From Deltaproteobacteria bacterium (GTDB lineage: Bacteria; Desulfobacterota; DSM-4660; Desulfatiglandales; B25-G16): 51,593 nt of DNA. The DNA lies in contig CP070704.1 of the NCBI GenBank assembly GCA_020349945.1, positions 1,532,058 to 1,583,650 on the forward strand, written 5' to 3'. Both the position numbers and the translations under genes were made by a program. How positions within the stretch are numbered: position 1 is the first letter of the stretch; the number at the start of each line of letters is the position of its first letter. Shown here one piece after another: positions 26,676 to 35,183 of this stretch. Under the pieces are notes generated by a model, which searched no databases, was not told the origin of the DNA, and saw only the letters and a program-made list of their open reading frames with translations.

Positions 26676-26706
26676 CATCTTTACAACAGATTCATGAGGC
26701 AAAATT

Positions 26707-27924
26707 ATGTTACGACTTTTTAACTCATTAGGAAAAAGAATTGAGACATTTCGGCCGGCAGATGAGAAGGTTGTCAATATCTTCACCTGCGGTCCATCGG
26801 TCTATCAGAGGTCTCATATTGGAAATTTCAGAACGTTCTTGTTTGAAGACATCTTGCTTCGATACCTGGAATATTCAGGTTACACTGTCAAGAGAGGGAT
26901 GAATTTCACGGACATCGAGGACAAGGCAATTAAAGAGGCCAAAAACAGAGGGCAAAGCGTAACCCATCTTACAGAGGAAAATATCAGGAGATTTGTAGAG
27001 GAAATGGATCTTCTCAATATAAAGATGCCGGATTACCTTCCCAAGGCCTCCGATGCCATCCATGAAGCCGTTGAGATTATAGACTGCCTCCTCGACCTCA
27101 AGGTCGCATACCGGTATCGAGGAAGCGTTTATTTCGATCCGTTAAAATTCCCCGGATTTGGAGAGGTTTATGGAGTTGATATGGCCAAGTGGCCGGCCAA
27201 AAAGAGGCGGTTTCATAGGGATACGTATCCAGGAATGCGTTGGAACCTGGGGGATTTTATCCTCTGGCATGGATATGAGAGGGGTGATGCACTTTACTGG
27301 GAAACAGGGATTGGAAAGGGCAGGCCTTCTTGGAACATTCAGGATCCAAGTATGATCTACAAGCACTTTAATGGAACTCTCTCGATTTACTGTGGAGGAT
27401 ATGACAACCTTTTTCGTCATCATGACTATACACGGGCGATCCTGGAATCGATACGGCCATATCCCATGGCGAAATATTGGCTCCACTGCCATCATCTTTA
27501 TGTGGATGGCCAGAAGATGTCAAAGAGCAAAGGCAATATTTGTTACATAGATACACTCCTGGAACAGGGATACACGATCAATGAGATCAGGTTTTTTCTT
27601 ATATATGGCCACTATCGCCAAAAACTCAATTACTCAAATGAAAACATGCTTTCGGCAGTCGATAAACTGAGAAAATTTACCGAGATGCTCCACAACATCG
27701 AAAAGAAGGCAGATCGGAGTGCTTATCTTGGTGGAAGGATTGTCCAGAGACTCAAACAGACTTTCGTGGAGAAAATGAAAAATGACCTTGATGTAAAGGG
27801 GGCCTTTGACCGGTTGTACCAAATATTATTGGAGATTAATGTCAAGACGCTGGAGCGCGCGGAAGCTTCTGCAATCATAAATACTCTGCGTGAAATTGAT
27901 GGGGTCCTTAAGGTCGCCTTTTAG
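26707..27924 (+). CDS. Short cysteinyl-tRNA-synthetase-like protein
   Basis: A 405-residue class-I synthetase-fold protein with CysRS features: C28, an SHIGN version of the HIGH motif (36-40), and KMSKS (270-274). Bacterial CysRS is usually about 460-480 residues; this one stops soon after the DALR-type helical region, so the anticodon-binding end is missing. Zinc ligands differ: the usual HIEC is NIQD (D213) and HHEN is HHDY (D240). It may charge tRNA poorly or ligate an amino acid to a small molecule, as the CysRS paralogue MshC does. It is a deviant paralogue or a divergent CysRS. Confidence 0.88.
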   Translation: MLRLFNSLGKRIETFRPADEKVVNIFTCGPSVYQRSHIGNFRTFLFEDILLRYLEYSGYTVKRGMNFTDIEDKAIKEAKNRGQSVTHLTEENIRRFVEEMDLLNIKMPDYLPKASDAIHEAVEIIDCLLDLKVAYRYRGSVYFDPLKFPGFGEVYGVDMAKWPAKKRRFHRDTYPGMRWNLGDFILWHGYERGDALYWETGIGKGRPSWNIQDPSMIYKHFNGTLSIYCGGYDNLFRHHDYTRAILESIRPYPMAKYWLHCHHLYVDGQKMSKSKGNICYIDTLLEQGYTINEIRFFLIYGHYRQKLNYSNENMLSAVDKLRKFTEMLHNIEKKADRSAYLGGRIVQRLKQTFVEKMKNDLDVKGAFDRLYQILLEINVKTLERAEASAIINTLREIDGVLKVAF

Positions 27925-28130
27925 TCTCAGAGCTCTGTCGCTTATGCTTCTGCAAGTCCGGATTACCGCAGGAAAGATGGTTTTCTTCACCTGGACATCC
28001 TAAAATATTATCAATTTAGATACACATAATCCCTTTCCTTTCAGGAGAAGATAAAAAAGTATACATCAATATCAATCTTGGCTGTGCTTGACCTGGACCA
28101 TCTTCTGGAGCTCATAATGGACATAGCTGT

Positions 28131-28304
28131 CTGGATGACATAGGCCGAGGTCAGTTCTCTCGAACCTATTCGTTTGAGAAAAGCATGGAAGCCTATCCTA
28201 AACTGGGGTACAGTCTTGCAGAGCAAATACGAGAGTGGTTTCTCATGTGCATAATCGGACAATCCGGGAACTCCGTAATGATTGAGACTCGGAACAAGTC
28301 GTAG
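28131..28304 (+). pseudogene. Possible protein remnant without start
   Basis: The frame beginning LDDIGRGQFSRTYSF and ending IETRNKS at TAG 28302 has ordinary protein composition but no start codon or ribosome site. A preceding frame (LDLDHLLELIMDIAVWM) seems to join it by a +1 shift. I do not recognise it. The rest of 27925-28512 has nothing supported. Confidence 0.3.
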
Positions 28305-28512
28305 ATTTTTGAGAGTGTATGCTTTTTGATGCTATTTTCTGAGAGCCGTATAAAATATTAGACATAAAATACAGAAAAGGAGACAGAGGACCAGCATGCG
28401 ATAGGGCCTGGTAGCTATCTTGGTCAGGTAGATGGCCCGTGTACTGTGCTCTCATTGTATAGATATCATCTGATTTACCTGGGTTAGGGAGCTTCTTCAG
28501 GATGCCTTATTT

Positions 28513-28528
28513 TGGCATCAGTCTTGCT
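28513..28528 (+). promoter_or_regulatory. Sigma-54 (-24/-12) promoter before PilZ gene
   Basis: TGGCAT at 28513-28518, five bases, TTGCT at 28524-28528, with GG-GC spacing of 12 bp. It lies 41 bp before the PilZ-like gene at 28569. The upstream dyads of the triplicated module are not present here. Confidence 0.7.
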
Positions 28529-28568
28529 GAAATGTTGGACAAGGCAGTAGTCTAAGGGGGCTGTGCGC

Positions 28569-28928
28569 ATGAGAGAGTGTGCCGGGACAAACAAACTAGT
28601 TCAACGACGGTTCGAGCCCGAAAAACGAGCGGATCAGTATTACAGTGTAGAATTTGCGATACGTGGATGCGATTTTGTATATCAATATAAAATCTGGGAT
28701 ATATCATTGAGAGAAAAACGGGTATTTGTAAAGGAAGATTCAAATTTATTGAATTACCTAAAGGTTGGTGATATATTGAATTTGAAATACTACACAACTG
28801 ATTTATCAAGCCCTATCGAATACCTGAAAACACAGATCAGGAATATCCGGAAGGGAGATAAAGGACGATTTAAAGGGCTCTACTTAGTTGGACTGTCAAT
28901 CGTAGAAAATCAAAATCCTAATCAGTAG
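28569..28928 (+). CDS. PilZ-like small protein
   Basis: A 119-residue protein with the beta-rich pattern of PilZ or PilZ-like domains (QYYSVEFAIRG, YKIWDISLREKRVFVKEDS, LKVGDILNLKYYT, GLYLVGLSIV). The c-di-GMP-binding RxxxR and DxSxxG motifs are only partly visible (RRFEPEKRAD and WDISLREK), so binding is unsure. ATG at 28569 was preferred over GTG 28563. It probably links motility or surface behaviour to the sigma-54 promoter just upstream. Confidence 0.75.
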   Translation: MRECAGTNKLVQRRFEPEKRADQYYSVEFAIRGCDFVYQYKIWDISLREKRVFVKEDSNLLNYLKVGDILNLKYYTTDLSSPIEYLKTQIRNIRKGDKGRFKGLYLVGLSIVENQNPNQ

Positions 28929-29052
28929 AGTTTCTCATCAACAGTAACGTGTGGTGACCACGATCAGGTGCGAGACTATGCGCTACGCTTATAAGCAAGT
29001 ACTGGTTTTTATCCGTCTCTTTAAACACAAGAACAAGTGAGGTATTAGGGGT

Positions 29053-29763
29053 ATGGTAGAACTGGCAGGCTCAAGGAAAGATATTTCCATGTATCCTATA
29101 GCATCAGAAGAGACTTATAAGGATGGCCAGATTATCTTCGAAGAGGGAAGTTCCGGGGACTGGGTCTATGTGGTTCTGAGTGGTTCAGTAGAGATCTCTA
29201 AGACGATTGGGGGAAGGGAGTTTATCATAACGGTGCTTGAGCGGGGTGAGATATTTGGCGAACTCGGTTACCTAGGAGCTGTTAAGCGGATCGCTGCGGC
29301 CCGTGCTATTGGTAAGACAACCCTTGGCGTTATCGATCGCACGTTTATGGATCAGGAATTCAACAAACTCTCTGGATATTTCAGGAACATTCTCGTGGCC
29401 CTGGTGAAAAGATTCAGAGATCAGATCGATAGGGCTAGCGATTTTACCTCTCGAAGAGAGCCCCGTGTTCAAAAGACCTTATCCCTGACCTTTAAGGACC
29501 GTCAGTCCTTTGTTAGCGCTTACACGGGCAATGTTAGCAAGGGGGGGCTGTTCATCAGCACCCAACATCTCCTCAAGGAGGGTGAACGTTTTTTGCTCGA
29601 GCTGCAACTTCCAGGCCTTCGCGATCCAATAAGAGTCAAGTGTGAAGTGGCATGGACAAGGGAACAGAGTGATATCGAGAAAAGAGCATCTGGGATGGGG
29701 GTAAGGTTTTGTGATATGACCAGAAAGGATATTCAACTTCTGGACCAATACCTCCAACTTTGA
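29053..29763 (+). CDS. Cyclic-nucleotide-binding plus PilZ two-domain protein
   Basis: A 236-residue cytoplasmic protein. Residues about 18-125 form a cNMP-binding beta-barrel (IIFEEGSSGDWVYVVLSGSVE, GEIFGELGYLG). Residues about 138-235 form a PilZ domain (RREPRVQKTL, and GNVSKGGLFIST as the DxSxxG-like motif). It lacks a DNA-binding domain, so it may integrate two nucleotide signals through protein contacts. The start is ATG 29053 with a weak ribosome site. Confidence 0.9.
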   Translation: MVELAGSRKDISMYPIASEETYKDGQIIFEEGSSGDWVYVVLSGSVEISKTIGGREFIITVLERGEIFGELGYLGAVKRIAAARAIGKTTLGVIDRTFMDQEFNKLSGYFRNILVALVKRFRDQIDRASDFTSRREPRVQKTLSLTFKDRQSFVSAYTGNVSKGGLFISTQHLLKEGERFLLELQLPGLRDPIRVKCEVAWTREQSDIEKRASGMGVRFCDMTRKDIQLLDQYLQL

Positions 29764-29891
29764 TTAAGGGTGAAGAATAAGGCCGATAATAAATGTGCTC
29801 GCCTTCACCATTGGTCTTTCAATAATCCCTAATCCCTTTGCGGATAACACCGACCTTGGTTCCTCCAGCTCAGTCGATTTCCTAATCTTCT

Positions 29892-30019
29892 CTAAAACTC
29901 TTCCTCTGTGATTATCCCCTTCTCAATGAGCAATTGGGTGACCGTATCCGTTTGTATCATATTGCCCTTAGAAGTTCTTCAAAACCGACCGATTCTCTTT
30001 CAGTAAGTTTTTCTGCCAT
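29892..30019 (-). pseudogene. Frameshifted remnant of a small conserved protein
   Basis: On the minus strand ATG at 30019, with AAGGAAG upstream, begins MAEKLTERESVGFEELLRA. A shift then leads to MIQTDTVTQLLIEKGIITEEEF and TAG at 29892-29894, and a second shift would continue LEKIRKSTELEEP. Small proteins reading 'EELLMANMIQTDTVTQLLIEKG'-like are familiar from related anaerobes, but their function is unknown. The rest of 29764-30185 has no gene. Confidence 0.5.
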
Positions 30020-30185
30020 TGAATCTTCCTTGAAATAAGAACACCACCTCTTGATGTGAGAAATGGGGCTTAGATGTTAAGTCATAGCAACCTTAACCAA
30101 GGATTAATATTCTTAAGAGAAACTTACACTAAAATATTCTTCTAATCAAGGACTTACAAAGGTTACAGCTGATAAGGGCAGGAAT

Positions 30186-30224
30186 AAAAAAGCCCTTATA
30201 GATTTTCACACTATCCATAAGGGC
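30186..30224 (-). terminator. Rho-independent terminator (minus strand)
   Basis: Arms at 30192-30203 and 30213-30224 (12 bp, one mismatch) with a 9-base loop. The A run at 30186-30191 is a T tract on the minus strand. It ends transcripts of the minus gene 30344-30844. Confidence 0.75.
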
Positions 30225-30251
30225 CTCTTCCGGTTTTTTATCTTCTATGAG

Positions 30252-30320
30252 GCGACTGATTTTGCTTTAACAGGAATCATTAAATGAATTTGGTCAGGGA
30301 TGAAATCCCTTGTCAGCACG
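30252..30320. repeat. Dispersed 65-70 bp repeat, copy A
   Basis: First of three related segments in the same orientation (others 31191-31254 and 31802-31867). The shared core reads like GCGATTGAAGTTGCT then TAACAGGAATTATTAAAT and AATTTGGTT. This copy lies between the minus gene stop and its terminator. Confidence 0.65.
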
Positions 30321-30343
30321 TGGGTTAAGCCGTTCAGAAACTC

Positions 30344-30844
30344 CTATTTCTCCTTTTCCAGTCGCTCCAGATGAGGTTTCAGGTGGCTATCAATCTCCTT
30401 CCTTCCCTCTGGAGTTGGCTCAACCAGTGTGAAGTAGCATTCTCCTTCCCGGTATCCTTTGTAATCAAGTTCATAAACAAAAAGTTCACCGTCCTTGTAG
30501 TAAGCGCAGAGGGTTACTAATCGCCTCTCGGGATAATAGACCTTAAACAGAACATACTTGATTGAATGAGAAGTATCGGGATTCTTGGAAACTATAAAAT
30601 ACATTCCGTCACCTCGAACTGCTGTCGCTTCGACCACTTCCCAGGTGTATATCACCCTGGGGTCAATCTCACCTTCGTAGTTATAGGCCCGTGCTGAAGC
30701 CGCTAAGGAGAACATCAGAGCCAGTAGAGTAAGCAGTAGAGAAGCAATTGGCATCCATTTCCTGCTGGGCAGCAGACGTGGTTCATTGTGTATTGGCAGC
30801 TTTAGAGAAAGCGGTGGCCAGTGTCTTTTTTCTCTGTTTCTCAT
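30344..30844 (-). CDS. Exported or membrane-anchored protein of unknown function
   Basis: A 166-residue protein. The start at 30844 has AAGGAGG at optimal distance; a longer frame to 30904 lacks one. A basic N-terminus (MRNREKRHW) is followed by a hydrophobic segment (PIASLLLTLLALMFSLAASA), giving a signal peptide with an AxA-type site or an anchor. The mature part is beta-rich with many tyrosines (YVLFKVYYPERR, YELDYKGYREGE) and ends in a charged helix. No family recognised. The same frame stays open for 32 codons after the TAG stop, running through the repeat copy A. Confidence 0.7.
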   Translation of the reverse strand: MRNREKRHWPPLSLKLPIHNEPRLLPSRKWMPIASLLLTLLALMFSLAASARAYNYEGEIDPRVIYTWEVVEATAVRGDGMYFIVSKNPDTSHSIKYVLFKVYYPERRLVTLCAYYKDGELFVYELDYKGYREGECYFTLVEPTPEGRKEIDSHLKPHLERLEKEK

Positions 30845-31190
30845 TTGTTGTGACCTCCTTAAAACGAAAAGAGTAATCCTTGCATTTGAGCTGATTACCA
30901 GCAAACTAACAACCGTAGATGTGCGTACAGACGATACATACCCTTAATTTAATACAGTTCTAATTTTGTCAGGGTTGAGCATCTGCCTCGCCTCTTGGGT
31001 TTGATTTTCCATTCGAACCAGTCAATATCGTCAAGAGTTTCGGAAATGTCAAATAATATTTTTTCTTGCTGCCTGCCCAGCTACTCCAAATCTATTTCCA
31101 GACATTCAACTACCTTACGGTATATTATTCTGTGTAGCGGTAGGTATTCTCCAAGACTTCTTATTTGTGGTTTTGGCGCTCTTCTTAGCA

Positions 31191-31254
31191 GGGATTGAAG
31201 TTACCTTTACAGGGATTATTAGATTAATTTAGTTAGCGCCACATTTCTCCCACG
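31191..31254. repeat. Dispersed 65-70 bp repeat, copy B
   Basis: Same orientation as copies A and C. It lies 64 bp upstream of the promoter of the cold-shock gene. With copy C it brackets the whole cold-shock transcription unit as direct repeats. Confidence 0.6.
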
Positions 31255-31317
31255 CAAATGAAAAAAGGCCTCCCAGGTGACGTTGTTATTGTCTTCTTTG
31301 GGAGAGTCTGAAAAACC

Positions 31318-31346
31318 TTGACAATCTGTTAGAATACCTGTATAAG
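31318..31346 (+). promoter_or_regulatory. Sigma-70 promoter of the cold-shock leader
   Basis: TTGACA (31318-31323), a 17-bp spacer and TATAAG (31341-31346), a near-perfect housekeeping promoter. Transcription should begin at about 31353. Confidence 0.85.
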
Positions 31347-31352
31347 AGCCTA

Positions 31353-31437
31353 AATAAGTTTGGGTTGAAACTTTTTGGGAAGAGAAATTATCGAGACTAT
31401 TAAAGCTGTAACACCGACTTTAATAGTCTTTTTTTTT
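31353..31437 (+). ncRNA. Terminated leader RNA upstream of cspA (sRNA or attenuator)
   Basis: From the strong promoter an RNA of about 80-85 bases would end at an intrinsic terminator (31394-31437: 11-bp arms GACTATTAAAG/CTTTAATAGTC and nine T). No protein start lies inside. It is either a small RNA or a 5' leader whose terminator must be bypassed to express the cold-shock gene. No second promoter for that gene is evident. Confidence 0.6.
31394..31437 (+). terminator. Intrinsic terminator in the cspA leader
   Basis: Left arm 31395-31405, right arm 31418-31428 (perfect 11 bp), 12-base loop, T tract 31429-31437. It sits 52 bp before the cspA start, where a terminator would block the gene unless regulated. 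Confidence 0.85.
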
Positions 31438-31489
31438 GCCAAAGCGTTCACCCTGACTGTGTAGAAATTTTGGAAAGGAGGTGGCCGCC

Positions 31490-31690
31490 ATGGCAGAAGG
31501 AACCGTGAAGTGGTTTAACGGCCAAAAGGGCTACGGTTTTATTAGCCAGGATGATGGTCAGGATGTTTTCGTCCACTACACTGCCATCAACGGATCTGGA
31601 TTCAAAAGCTTGGAGGAAGGCCAGAGAGTCCGATTTGACATCGAGACAAGCCCAAAAGGGCCCCAGGCCAAAAACGTAGAGATACTATAA
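31490..31690 (+). CDS. cspA: Cold-shock domain protein
   Basis: A 66-residue single cold-shock domain with RNP1 (KGYGFI) and RNP2 (VFVHY) motifs. It binds single-stranded RNA/DNA and acts as an RNA chaperone. ATG at 31490 is preceded by AAAGGAGGTGG; a GTG at 31481 in frame is less likely. Expression appears to depend on the promoter at 31318 and readthrough of the leader terminator, a plausible temperature-sensitive switch. A strong terminator follows at 31709. Confidence 0.97.
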   Translation: MAEGTVKWFNGQKGYGFISQDDGQDVFVHYTAINGSGFKSLEEGQRVRFDIETSPKGPQAKNVEIL

Positions 31691-31708
31691 CAAAGTATGC
31701 TCTCAAGA

Positions 31709-31745
31709 AGGCGGCACCTCAAAAAGGTGCCGCCTCTTTATTTTA
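31709..31745 (+). terminator. Rho-independent terminator of cspA
   Basis: Perfect 11-bp arms AGGCGGCACCT (31709-31719) and AGGTGCCGCCT (31725-31735) with a short A-rich loop and a T-rich tail to 31745. Confidence 0.9.
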
Positions 31746-31801
31746 GATGCAGTTATTAGAGGTATAAGGTCCTCTTCTGGTTCTTGGTTATCTTCTAAGT
31801 A

Positions 31802-31867
31802 GCGATTGAAGTTGCTCTAACAGGAATTATTAAATAAATTTGGTTGGTGTCACATTCCCTGTTCACG
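31802..31867. repeat. Dispersed 65-70 bp repeat, copy C
   Basis: The best-preserved copy, immediately downstream of the cspA terminator. On the minus strand it has an open frame ending TNQIYLIIPVRATSIAT then TAG, comparable with copy A (PDQIHLMIPVKAKSVAS then TAG); copy B has a stop at the Gln position. The repeat may thus descend from a coding end. Confidence 0.6.
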
Positions 31868-31869
31868 CA

Positions 31870-32443
31870 TCTAGAATTGTTACCCAAGATTATTATTCAG
31901 GAGGAAGCCAGGAAAGACCATACGCCCTAAAGAATAAGGTGGGACCTCCGAGGGGTTACCCTATTGAAGAACGAGAAATAGAGGGCATTCGATATATGAA
32001 ACAAACCCGCTAGTGACAAACGAGAAAGGCACCTTGTATTAAACTTTGTCGTACTATCTTCAATTCTGTTCAAAGCTTATTTGCCGTTTGCATGTGCATG
32101 GGGTATTACTAACACATAAAGCCTTAAGAATGTCTGGGCATTTAGGTTTTCCCTCATTCATCTTCTGGAAAACAAAAAACTTCAATAGAAGATTCCTATT
32201 CCTAGGAGCACTGCTACTGAATCGAAAGTAGTGATAAATGGATTCATTTATTCTCCCCTCTCATCAATCAATTTAAATAAAGCTTATATCTGGCTGCCTG
32301 TCAACTATCCCTGTAAACAGGAGGGTATTTAACGGCAAGGGGTAAGTTGTTTTCCGAGCCATGCGTGATATCGCAGCCTGTCATCCTTGACATCCTGTTA
32401 TGAAGCGTTATTTTTCAAAGATAACCAAGAGGAGATAGGTACT
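31870..32443 (+). other. AT-rich non-coding stretch
   Basis: I see no supported gene in about 570 bp. Short frames (for example 32046-32231) lack ribosome sites and recognisable motifs. The region must contain the promoter of the copper genes that follow, but no clear consensus or CsoR-type operator was identified. Confidence 0.4.
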
Positions 32444-32650
32444 ATGGAAAAGATAACGCTGTTGATCCCCAATATATCCTGCGGTCACTGTATCATGACC
32501 ATTCAAAGAGAGCTGGGGGAGACAGAAGGGGTTTATAAAGTGGAAGGAGATCCCAAGACAAGGGAAATCACCGTGCAATGGGACGCGCCAGCGACGTTGG
32601 AAAAGATTAAATCCACCTTGAGGGAGATTAACTATCCAACTGCTGACTAG
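32444..32650 (+). CDS. copZ: CopZ-like heavy-metal-associated chaperone
   Basis: A 68-residue HMA domain. The metal-binding motif is ISCGHCIMTI (CxxC), in the first loop as usual. It would carry Cu+ in the cytoplasm to the P-type ATPase encoded 67 bp downstream. ATG at 32444 follows AGAGGAGATAGG; a frame opening at 32387 adds an implausible N-terminus. In place of the common 'GMTC' the protein has 'NISC'. Confidence 0.92.
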   Translation: MEKITLLIPNISCGHCIMTIQRELGETEGVYKVEGDPKTREITVQWDAPATLEKIKSTLREINYPTAD

Positions 32651-32717
32651 GCTCCATCCATTCCTCGTCAAAAGAGCTCCAATCTATTGATGAGGAGATA
32701 ATTCGAAGGAAGATCCG

Positions 32718-35165
32718 ATGTCTGATAGAAGTGTCACCCTGCCAGTGACCGGTATGACCTGTGCCAACTGCGCCCTTAATATCCAGAGAAACCTCAAAAA
32801 ACTTAAGGGTGTGAAGGAGGCGAATGTGAATTTTGCCACAGAACGTGCCTCTGTTTCCTTTGATCAGGAACAGGTTAAAATAGGGGATTTGGCAGACAAG
32901 ATCCATGACGCGGGCTACGGTGTTGCCATGGCAACCGTCGAAATCCCCGTAACCGGTATGACGTGCGCCAACTGTGCCATGACCATTGAAAGGGCCTTGA
33001 GCAAAAAGGTTCCCGGCGTGCTCAAGGCCTCAGTTAATCTTGCCACAGAGCGCGCCCGGGTGGAATATATCCCGACAATAACAACTATAGAGGATATAAT
33101 CTCCGCTATAGAAAGGGCAGGTTATGGTGCCATACGACCCGACGAGATCCTCGAGGGCGAAGATGCGGAGCTGGTCGCTCGAAAGGACGAGATAAGGAAT
33201 CAAACCCGCAAATTTCTCACGGGCATCCTGTTTACCGCACCCCTGTTCTTTCTCAGCATGGGAAGGGACCTGGGTCTTTTTGGGTTATGGTCTCATGCTG
33301 CATGGGTCAACTGGCTTTTCCTGACACTGGCGACACCCGTTCAATTTTACACGGGATGGGATTATTATACCGGGGGATGGAAAAGCCTCAAGAATGGCAG
33401 TGCCAATATGGACGTCCTGGTGGCTATGGGATCCTCGGTGGCCTATTTTTATTCCCTCGCCGTGCTTCTTTATTCCCCCCTTGGATCGCATGTCTATTTT
33501 GAAACCTCTGCTGTCATTATCACCCTCATCAAGTTAGGCAAGATGCTGGAGTCCAGAACAAAGGGAAGAACGGGCGGTGCCATCCGGAAGCTGATGGGAC
33601 TCCGGCCAAAAACGGCAACCATTCTTCAGGATGGAAAAGAAACGGAAATCCCGCTTTCCCAGGTCAGGGTAGGCGATGTCGTTATTGTCCATCCCGGTGA
33701 GACCATACCTGTGGACGGGGCGGTCCTGGAAGGTGAATCGGCCGTGGATGAATCTATGTTGACCGGGGAGTCCATTCCTGTAGATAAGCATCCCGGAGCC
33801 GAACTTGCTGGTGGCACTATTAATGGAGAAGGCCGTCTCAAGTTCGAGGCAAAGAGGGTCGGGAAGGATACGGTTCTTGCCCAGATCATCCGTCTGGTTC
33901 AGGAGGCTCAGGGGAGCAAGGCCCCCATCCAGGCCCTTGCTGATCGGATTGCAGCCTTCTTTGTCCCTGGCGTAATTGGGATCGCTTTCCTGACCTTCAT
34001 CCTCTGGTGGACAATCGGAGGGGATTTCGTCCCGGCGATGCTCCGATTGGTAGCGGTTCTTGTGATTGCCTGCCCCTGTGCCCTTGGACTGGCAACACCT
34101 ACGGCCATCATGGCAGGGACCGGGATTGGTGCGGAAAAGGGCATGCTCTTTAAAAACAGCGAGGCCTTGGAGATGGCTACAAAATTGGGAACGATTGTCC
34201 TAGATAAGACCGGGACCATCACCTTGGGCAAACCCGCTGTTGTCAATTTGATTCTGTTGGATCCTCACCTCAGAGACGAGGAAGAATTGCTGAGAATAGC
34301 GGCCTCGGTTGAGAGGGGCTCTGAGCATCCCCTGGGACGAGCCATCGTTAAGGAGGCAGAAAGGCGGGGCTTGGATCTGTTTGAGCCGAAGGGTTTCCGA
34401 GCCTCCGGGGGACTGGGGGTTTATGCAAGAATCAATGGGCAAAGGGTCTTTGTGGGCAAGCCCGACTGGTCTGAAGAGCTGCAAATGGACGCCTCAGATG
34501 CAAAGGAACAGATCCGGACTTTGCAGGGAGAAGGAAAGACCGCGATTGTGATAGTGATCGAAAAAAGGCTCGCGGGTCTCATAGCCCTCGCGGACACCAT
34601 CAAGATGGAATCCATAAAGGCCATTAACCATCTTCACAAGATGGATCTAAAGGTAGTTATGCTCACCGGGGACAATGCCCAGACTGCACAGGCCATTGCC
34701 TCAGAGGTAAATATTGATGAGATGGTAGCAGAGGTCCGGCCAGAGGAAAAGACCCTAAAAATCAAGGAGTTTCAGCAAAATAAGGAAAAGGTGGGAATGG
34801 TGGGCGATGGCATTAATGATGCTCCTGCCCTCGCCCAGGCGGATGTAGGTATAGCCATTGGCACGGGAACCGATGTGGCCATAGAGAGCGCCGATGTAAT
34901 CCTTGCAAGCGGGGAGCTCACCGGGGTGCCGAAGGCGATTCAACTCAGCCGGGCCACTATGAAGACCGTCAAACAGAACCTCTTCTGGGCCTTCTTTTAT
35001 AATGTGGTGCTCATTCCGGTAGCGGCTGGCGTGTTATATCCTCTGGAATTCCTGCCGGCACTCCTGCGGGAACTGCACCCCATCCTGGCTGCACTGGCAA
35101 TGGCCATGAGCAGCATCACCGTGGTTTCGAATAGCCTCCTGCTGTACAAGAAAAAAATATCGTGA
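32718..35165 (+). CDS. copA: Copper-exporting P1B-type ATPase
   Basis: An 815-residue Cu+ efflux pump. Two N-terminal HMA domains each carry TGMTCANC (first pair C15/C18, second near 83-86). Then follow the membrane domain with CPCALGLATPT, the actuator TGES, the phosphorylation site DKTGTIT, SEHPLG, and the hinge GDGINDAP. C-terminal membrane residues are in the YN and MxxSS pattern (FFYNVVLIP, MAMSSITVVSNS) typical of the Cu+ subclass. The inner-membrane exporter pairs with the chaperone upstream. Confidence 0.97.
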   Translation: MSDRSVTLPVTGMTCANCALNIQRNLKKLKGVKEANVNFATERASVSFDQEQVKIGDLADKIHDAGYGVAMATVEIPVTGMTCANCAMTIERALSKKVPGVLKASVNLATERARVEYIPTITTIEDIISAIERAGYGAIRPDEILEGEDAELVARKDEIRNQTRKFLTGILFTAPLFFLSMGRDLGLFGLWSHAAWVNWLFLTLATPVQFYTGWDYYTGGWKSLKNGSANMDVLVAMGSSVAYFYSLAVLLYSPLGSHVYFETSAVIITLIKLGKMLESRTKGRTGGAIRKLMGLRPKTATILQDGKETEIPLSQVRVGDVVIVHPGETIPVDGAVLEGESAVDESMLTGESIPVDKHPGAELAGGTINGEGRLKFEAKRVGKDTVLAQIIRLVQEAQGSKAPIQALADRIAAFFVPGVIGIAFLTFILWWTIGGDFVPAMLRLVAVLVIACPCALGLATPTAIMAGTGIGAEKGMLFKNSEALEMATKLGTIVLDKTGTITLGKPAVVNLILLDPHLRDEEELLRIAASVERGSEHPLGRAIVKEAERRGLDLFEPKGFRASGGLGVYARINGQRVFVGKPDWSEELQMDASDAKEQIRTLQGEGKTAIVIVIEKRLAGLIALADTIKMESIKAINHLHKMDLKVVMLTGDNAQTAQAIASEVNIDEMVAEVRPEEKTLKIKEFQQNKEKVGMVGDGINDAPALAQADVGIAIGTGTDVAIESADVILASGELTGVPKAIQLSRATMKTVKQNLFWAFFYNVVLIPVAAGVLYPLEFLPALLRELHPILAALAMAMSSITVVSNSLLLYKKKIS

Positions 35166-35183
35166 GCCCCCTATTGACCTTGC

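Noticed and set aside
30245-30346. Stop-codon readthrough (TAG) extending the minus gene by 32 residues
   Set aside because: The downstream frame is open and partly shared with repeat copies, but 32 open codons can occur by chance and no readthrough signal is visible; kept only as a remark.
31191-31867. Integron-type cassette sites around cspA
   Set aside because: The repeats do not show the paired RYYYAAC/GTTRRRY core sites expected of attC.
32046-32231. 61-codon frame in the gap before copZ
   Set aside because: AT-rich, no ribosome site, no motif.
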